This document shows positions 33,897 through 34,788 of a stretch of DNA of 34,788 nt, in pieces (the stretch's first letter is position 1; each line of letters begins with the position of its first letter). The notes under the pieces were generated by a model, which ran no database searches, had not been told where the DNA came from, and saw nothing but the letters and a program-made list of their open reading frames with translations. Both the position numbers and the translations under genes were made by a program. Source of the DNA: Rhizobiaceae bacterium (GTDB lineage: Bacteria > Pseudomonadota > Alphaproteobacteria > Rhizobiales > Rhizobiaceae); contig JAMLJD010000044.1 in assembly GCA_023953775.1 (NCBI GenBank), positions 1 through 34,788 of the forward strand, written 5' to 3'.

Positions 33897-34788
33897 ATGG
33901 TCGACCACAAGACGATCTCCATTCGCGGTGCGCGCGAGCACAACCTCAAGAACATCGACCTCGATCTGCCGCGCGAGAAGCTGATCGTGATGACCGGCCT
34001 TTCGGGCTCCGGCAAGTCGTCGCTCGCCTTCGACACCATCTATGCCGAGGGTCAGCGCCGCTACGTCGAGAGCCTGTCGGCCTATGCCCGCCAGTTCCTC
34101 GAGATGATGCAGAAGCCCGACGTCGACCAGATCGACGGGCTGTCGCCGGCGATCTCGATCGAGCAGAAGACGACCTCGCGCAACCCGCGCTCCACCGTCG
34201 GCACGGTTACCGAGATCTACGACTACATGCGGCTCCTGTTCGCCCGCGTCGGCGTACCCTATTCGCCCGCCACCGGCCTGCCGATCGAGAGCCAGACCGT
34301 CAGCCAGATGGTCGACCGTGTGCTGGCGCTCGACGAGGGCACGCGGCTCTTCCTGCTCGCCCCCATCGTGCGCGGCCGCAAGGGCGAATACCGCAAGGAG
34401 CTGGCCGAACTCCAGAAGAAGGGCTTCCAGCGCGTCAAGGTCGACGGCGCCTTCTACGAGATCGCCGACGTGCCGGCGCTCGACAAGAAGTACAAGCACG
34501 ACATCGACGTCGTGGTCGACCGCATCGTGGTGCGCCCCGACCTCGCCGCCCGCCTCGCCGATTCGCTGGAGACGGCGCTGCGGCTGGCCGACGGCATCGC
34601 CGTCGCCGAGTTCGCCGACCGCCCCCTGCCGCCGGAGGAGACCGGCGAGGACGCGGTCAACAAGTCGAAGAACGAGACCCACGAGCGGCTGATCTTCTCC
34701 GAAAAATTCGCCTGCCCGGTCTCCGGCTTCACCATCCCCGAGATCGAGCCGCGGCTGTTCTCCTTCAACAACCCATTCGGCGCCTGCC
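33897..34788 (+). CDS. uvrA: Excinuclease ABC subunit A (5' part; continues past window)
   Basis: The first 297 residues of the UvrA damage-recognition ATPase of nucleotide excision repair. Visible are Walker [10 protein letters not shown] (34-42), the conserved block [19 protein letters not shown] (59-77), [20 protein letters not shown] (83-102) and the start of the zinc region. The first pair of that zinc module reads CPVS (Cys273, Ser276), whereas E. coli has CPIC; the second pair begins at Cys297, the last visible residue. In E. coli the corresponding first zinc finger is not essential. ATG at 33897 follows AAGGCGGCAGG. A LexA box lies upstream. Confidence 0.97.
   Translation, partial: MVDHKTISIRGAREHNLKNIDLDLPREKLIVMTGLSGSGKSSLAFDTIYAEGQRRYVESLSAYARQFLEMMQKPDVDQIDGLSPAISIEQKTTSRNPRSTVGTVTEIYDYMRLLFARVGVPYSPATGLPIESQTVSQMVDRVLALDEGTRLFLLAPIVRGRKGEYRKELAELQKKGFQRVKVDGAFYEIADVPALDKKYKHDIDVVVDRIVVRPDLAARLADSLETALRLADGIAVAEFADRPLPPEETGEDAVNKSKNETHERLIFSEKFACPVSGFTIPEIEPRLFSFNNPFGAC

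Noticed and set aside
33547..33984. 145-codon plus-strand frame upstream of and overlapping uvrA
   Set aside because: It overlaps uvrA in a different frame and crosses the promoter and LexA box.

Overview
The window is high-GC chromosomal DNA of an alphaproteobacterium, most likely a member of the Hyphomicrobiales (Rhizobiales) close to Mesorhizobium/Phyllobacteriaceae. The evidence is a rhizobial-type glycerol ABC-transporter operon, a BA14K-family protein, two alphaproteobacterial LexA boxes (GTTC-N7-GTTC), a GGAAC/CGTT EcfG-type promoter candidate, and gene families typical of rhizobia (DUF2177, DUF4864, Anbu cluster). It reads as ordinary, densely packed chromosome. No rRNA, tRNA, CRISPR array, phage or intact insertion sequence was seen.

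Layout. (1) 1-4217: ADP-heptose and inner-core LPS genes. hldE and gmhB (cut by the window edge) run leftward; hldD and waaF run rightward from a divergent 136-bp spacer. (2) 4218-4924: a stand-alone secreted BA14K-family gene with its own putative general-stress promoter, a palindrome and a strong terminator. (3) 4946-15087: a complete leftward glycerol regulon, glpR-glpD-glpS-glpT-glpP-glpQ-glpU-glpV-glpK, which takes glycerol from ABC uptake through phosphorylation to dihydroxyacetone phosphate. Putative GlpR sites precede glpR and glpD, and hairpins bracket the gene for the binding protein. (4) 15331-19302: a leftward four-gene cluster with one-base or short junctions: circularly permuted ATP-grasp ligase, alpha-E protein, transglutaminase-like protease and the proteasome-related peptidase Anbu. 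This is the most intriguing system in the window. Its parts are known families, but its substrate and product are unknown.

(5) 19566-24781: a DUF4864 gene faces a long leftward housekeeping run, coaD-ppiA-ppiB-membrane protein-queA-tgt-DUF2177 (CoA synthesis, periplasmic and cytosolic cyclophilins, queuosine tRNA modification). (6) 24882-30097: a secreted hypothetical protein with a LysE/RhtB exporter, a 46-residue membrane peptide gene, gyrA and the divergent marC. (7) 30128-34788: a secreted hypothetical protein, a VOC protein, ssb, a glutathione S-transferase, a conserved hypothetical protein and the 5' part of uvrA. Both ssb and uvrA carry LexA boxes.

Most notable observations: the Anbu/ATP-grasp/alpha-E/transglutaminase operon; complementary motif losses in the two glycerol-transporter ATPases, which predict one dead and one active ATP site; loss of zinc ligands in Tgt and GmhB and at one visible position in UvrA; helically phased TTCG repeats before glpD; and start codons best explained as TTG for glpD, gyrA and the ATP-grasp gene. 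Function names rest on motif recognition by eye, without database searches.
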